A DNA stretch of 64,000 bases from Bog-473 sp963782415 (GTDB taxonomy: Bacteria; Actinomycetota; Acidimicrobiia; Acidimicrobiales; RAAP-2): the NCBI GenBank assembly GCA_963782415.1, contig CAWAJT010000004.1:806001-870000 (forward strand), written 5' to 3'. Position 1 is the first letter of the stretch; each line of letters begins with the position of its first letter. Below, one piece after another: positions 63,423-64,000 of the stretch. Made by a program: the position numbers and the translations under genes. The notes below the pieces were generated by a model that was not told where the DNA came from, did no database searches, and saw only the letters and a list, made by a program, of their open reading frames with translations.

Positions 63423-63469
63423 GGGGCCGCGGCGGCAGGTCCCGGTGTTCCCGGTGGCACACTGGTCCC

Positions 63470-64000
63470 ATGCGGGTGCTCGTGGCCATGTCGGGAGGCG
63501 TTGACTCCTCGGTCGCGGCGGCCCTCCTGGTCGAGCAGGGCCACGAGGTCGTCGGCGCCACGCTCAAGCTTTGGGGCGGCCCTTCGGACTCCGGCTGCTG
63601 TTCGGTGGCCGACGTCGAGGATGCCCGACGGGTGGCACAGCAGCTGGGCATCGCCCACCACGTCTTCAATCTCACCGAGGAGTTCGACCGCAAGGTCGTG
63701 GCGCCCTACGTGGGAGAGCATGCGCGGGGACGGACGCCCAATCCGTGCATCGAGTGCAACCGATCGCTCAAGTTCGACCGCCTGCTGCACCGGGCGGATC
63801 GGTTGGGCTTCGAACGCTTGGCCACGGGCCATCACGCGCGGGTCCGTCGCGAGCTGGGCGGCGGGCACACGCTCCGGCGCGGTGCCGACGCGGCCAAGGA
63901 CCAGTCCTACGTGCTCTCGATGCTCGGACAGGAGGCGCTCGCCCGCGTGCTCTTCCCGGTCGGCGACATGACCAAGGCACGACGTCCGGGCCAACGCCCA
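63470..64000 (+). CDS. mnmA: tRNA-specific 2-thiouridylase MnmA (partial, runs off the right edge)
   Basis: The first 177 codons are present. VLVAMSGGVDSSVAAALLVE is the PP-loop. CIECNRSLKFDRLLHRADRL contains the first catalytic cysteine region and LATGHHARVRR follows. DQSYVLSMLGQEALARVLFP is typical. Close to the edge, near 63978, KARRPGQRP should read K-x-DVRANA as in the other frame, so another one-base indel is likely. MnmA thiolates uridine-34 of Glu, Gln and Lys tRNAs. Confidence 0.93.
   Translation, partial: MRVLVAMSGGVDSSVAAALLVEQGHEVVGATLKLWGGPSDSGCCSVADVEDARRVAQQLGIAHHVFNLTEEFDRKVVAPYVGEHARGRTPNPCIECNRSLKFDRLLHRADRLGFERLATGHHARVRRELGGGHTLRRGADAAKDQSYVLSMLGQEALARVLFPVGDMTKARRPGQRP

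Overview
The window is about two-thirds G+C and dense with short or overlapping gene junctions (ATGA, GTGA, TGATG and TTGA overlaps). Its genes include F420-type luciferase-like proteins, DUF1707 and DUF2505 proteins, SCP-x-type thiolases with DUF35 partners, many MarR/Lrp regulators, and a secreted protein built from a repeat with the core GYWLVASDGG. Together these point to an actinobacterium, most likely an uncultured member of the Acidimicrobiia. No rRNA, tRNA, CRISPR array, transposase or integrase was seen.

Layout. 1-2.5 kb: end of cydDC (cytochrome bd assembly exporter), minus strand. 2.5-7 kb: Rieske oxygenase and a cytosine salvage set (NCS1 permease, yeast-type cytosine deaminase, uracil PRTase, adenine-PRTase-like protein). 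7.2-14.4 kb: two small SRPBCC/SnoaL proteins, then a polyamine or amine catabolic block (FAD amine oxidase, class III aminotransferase, Lrp regulator, gamma-aminobutyraldehyde dehydrogenase, alanine dehydrogenase). 14.4-17 kb: a thiolase plus an HMG-CoA-synthase-like/DUF35 fusion. 17.1-18.4 kb: a DUF1707/LiaF-like/class III cyclase fusion. 18.4-21.3 kb: a gene-poor stretch with nine GTTAAC/GTAAAC motifs around one ribbon-helix-helix gene and a near-consensus parS-like site. 21.3-25.9 kb: acyl-CoA beta-oxidation operon (two FadE, a CoA-transferase, two MaoC). 26-31 kb: a run of heavily frameshifted genes. 31-43 kb: signal peptidase, HAD proteins, acyl-CoA ligase, hydroxyacid oxidase, luciferase-like protein, NTF2-like protein, DUF35/thiolase pair, hotdog thioesterase, quinone reductase and glutathione peroxidase. 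43-56 kb: MFS exporter with MarR, MTHFR-like protein, ileS, VOC and SDR genes, MarR/YceI pair and methyltransferases. 56-64 kb: glutamine-synthetase-like ligase, gamma-glutamyl hydrolase, sirtuin, CoA ligase, succinate-semialdehyde dehydrogenase, cysteine desulfurase and mnmA.

How the parts may work together. The 8-14 kb block plus the ligase, hydrolase and succinate-semialdehyde dehydrogenase near 56-62 kb could supply both known bacterial routes from putrescine to succinate. A 17-19 bp palindrome (TCTGACG-N3-CGTCAGA) lies before both the thiolase/HMGS-like operon and the acyl-CoA dehydrogenase operon, which suggests one lipid-catabolic regulon. At least ten genes carry apparent frameshifts, concentrated at 24.7-31.0 kb. 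Where I assign spans across frames, the evidence is conserved protein sequence continuing in another frame. Most of these look like sequence indel errors rather than gene death, but this window alone cannot settle that.
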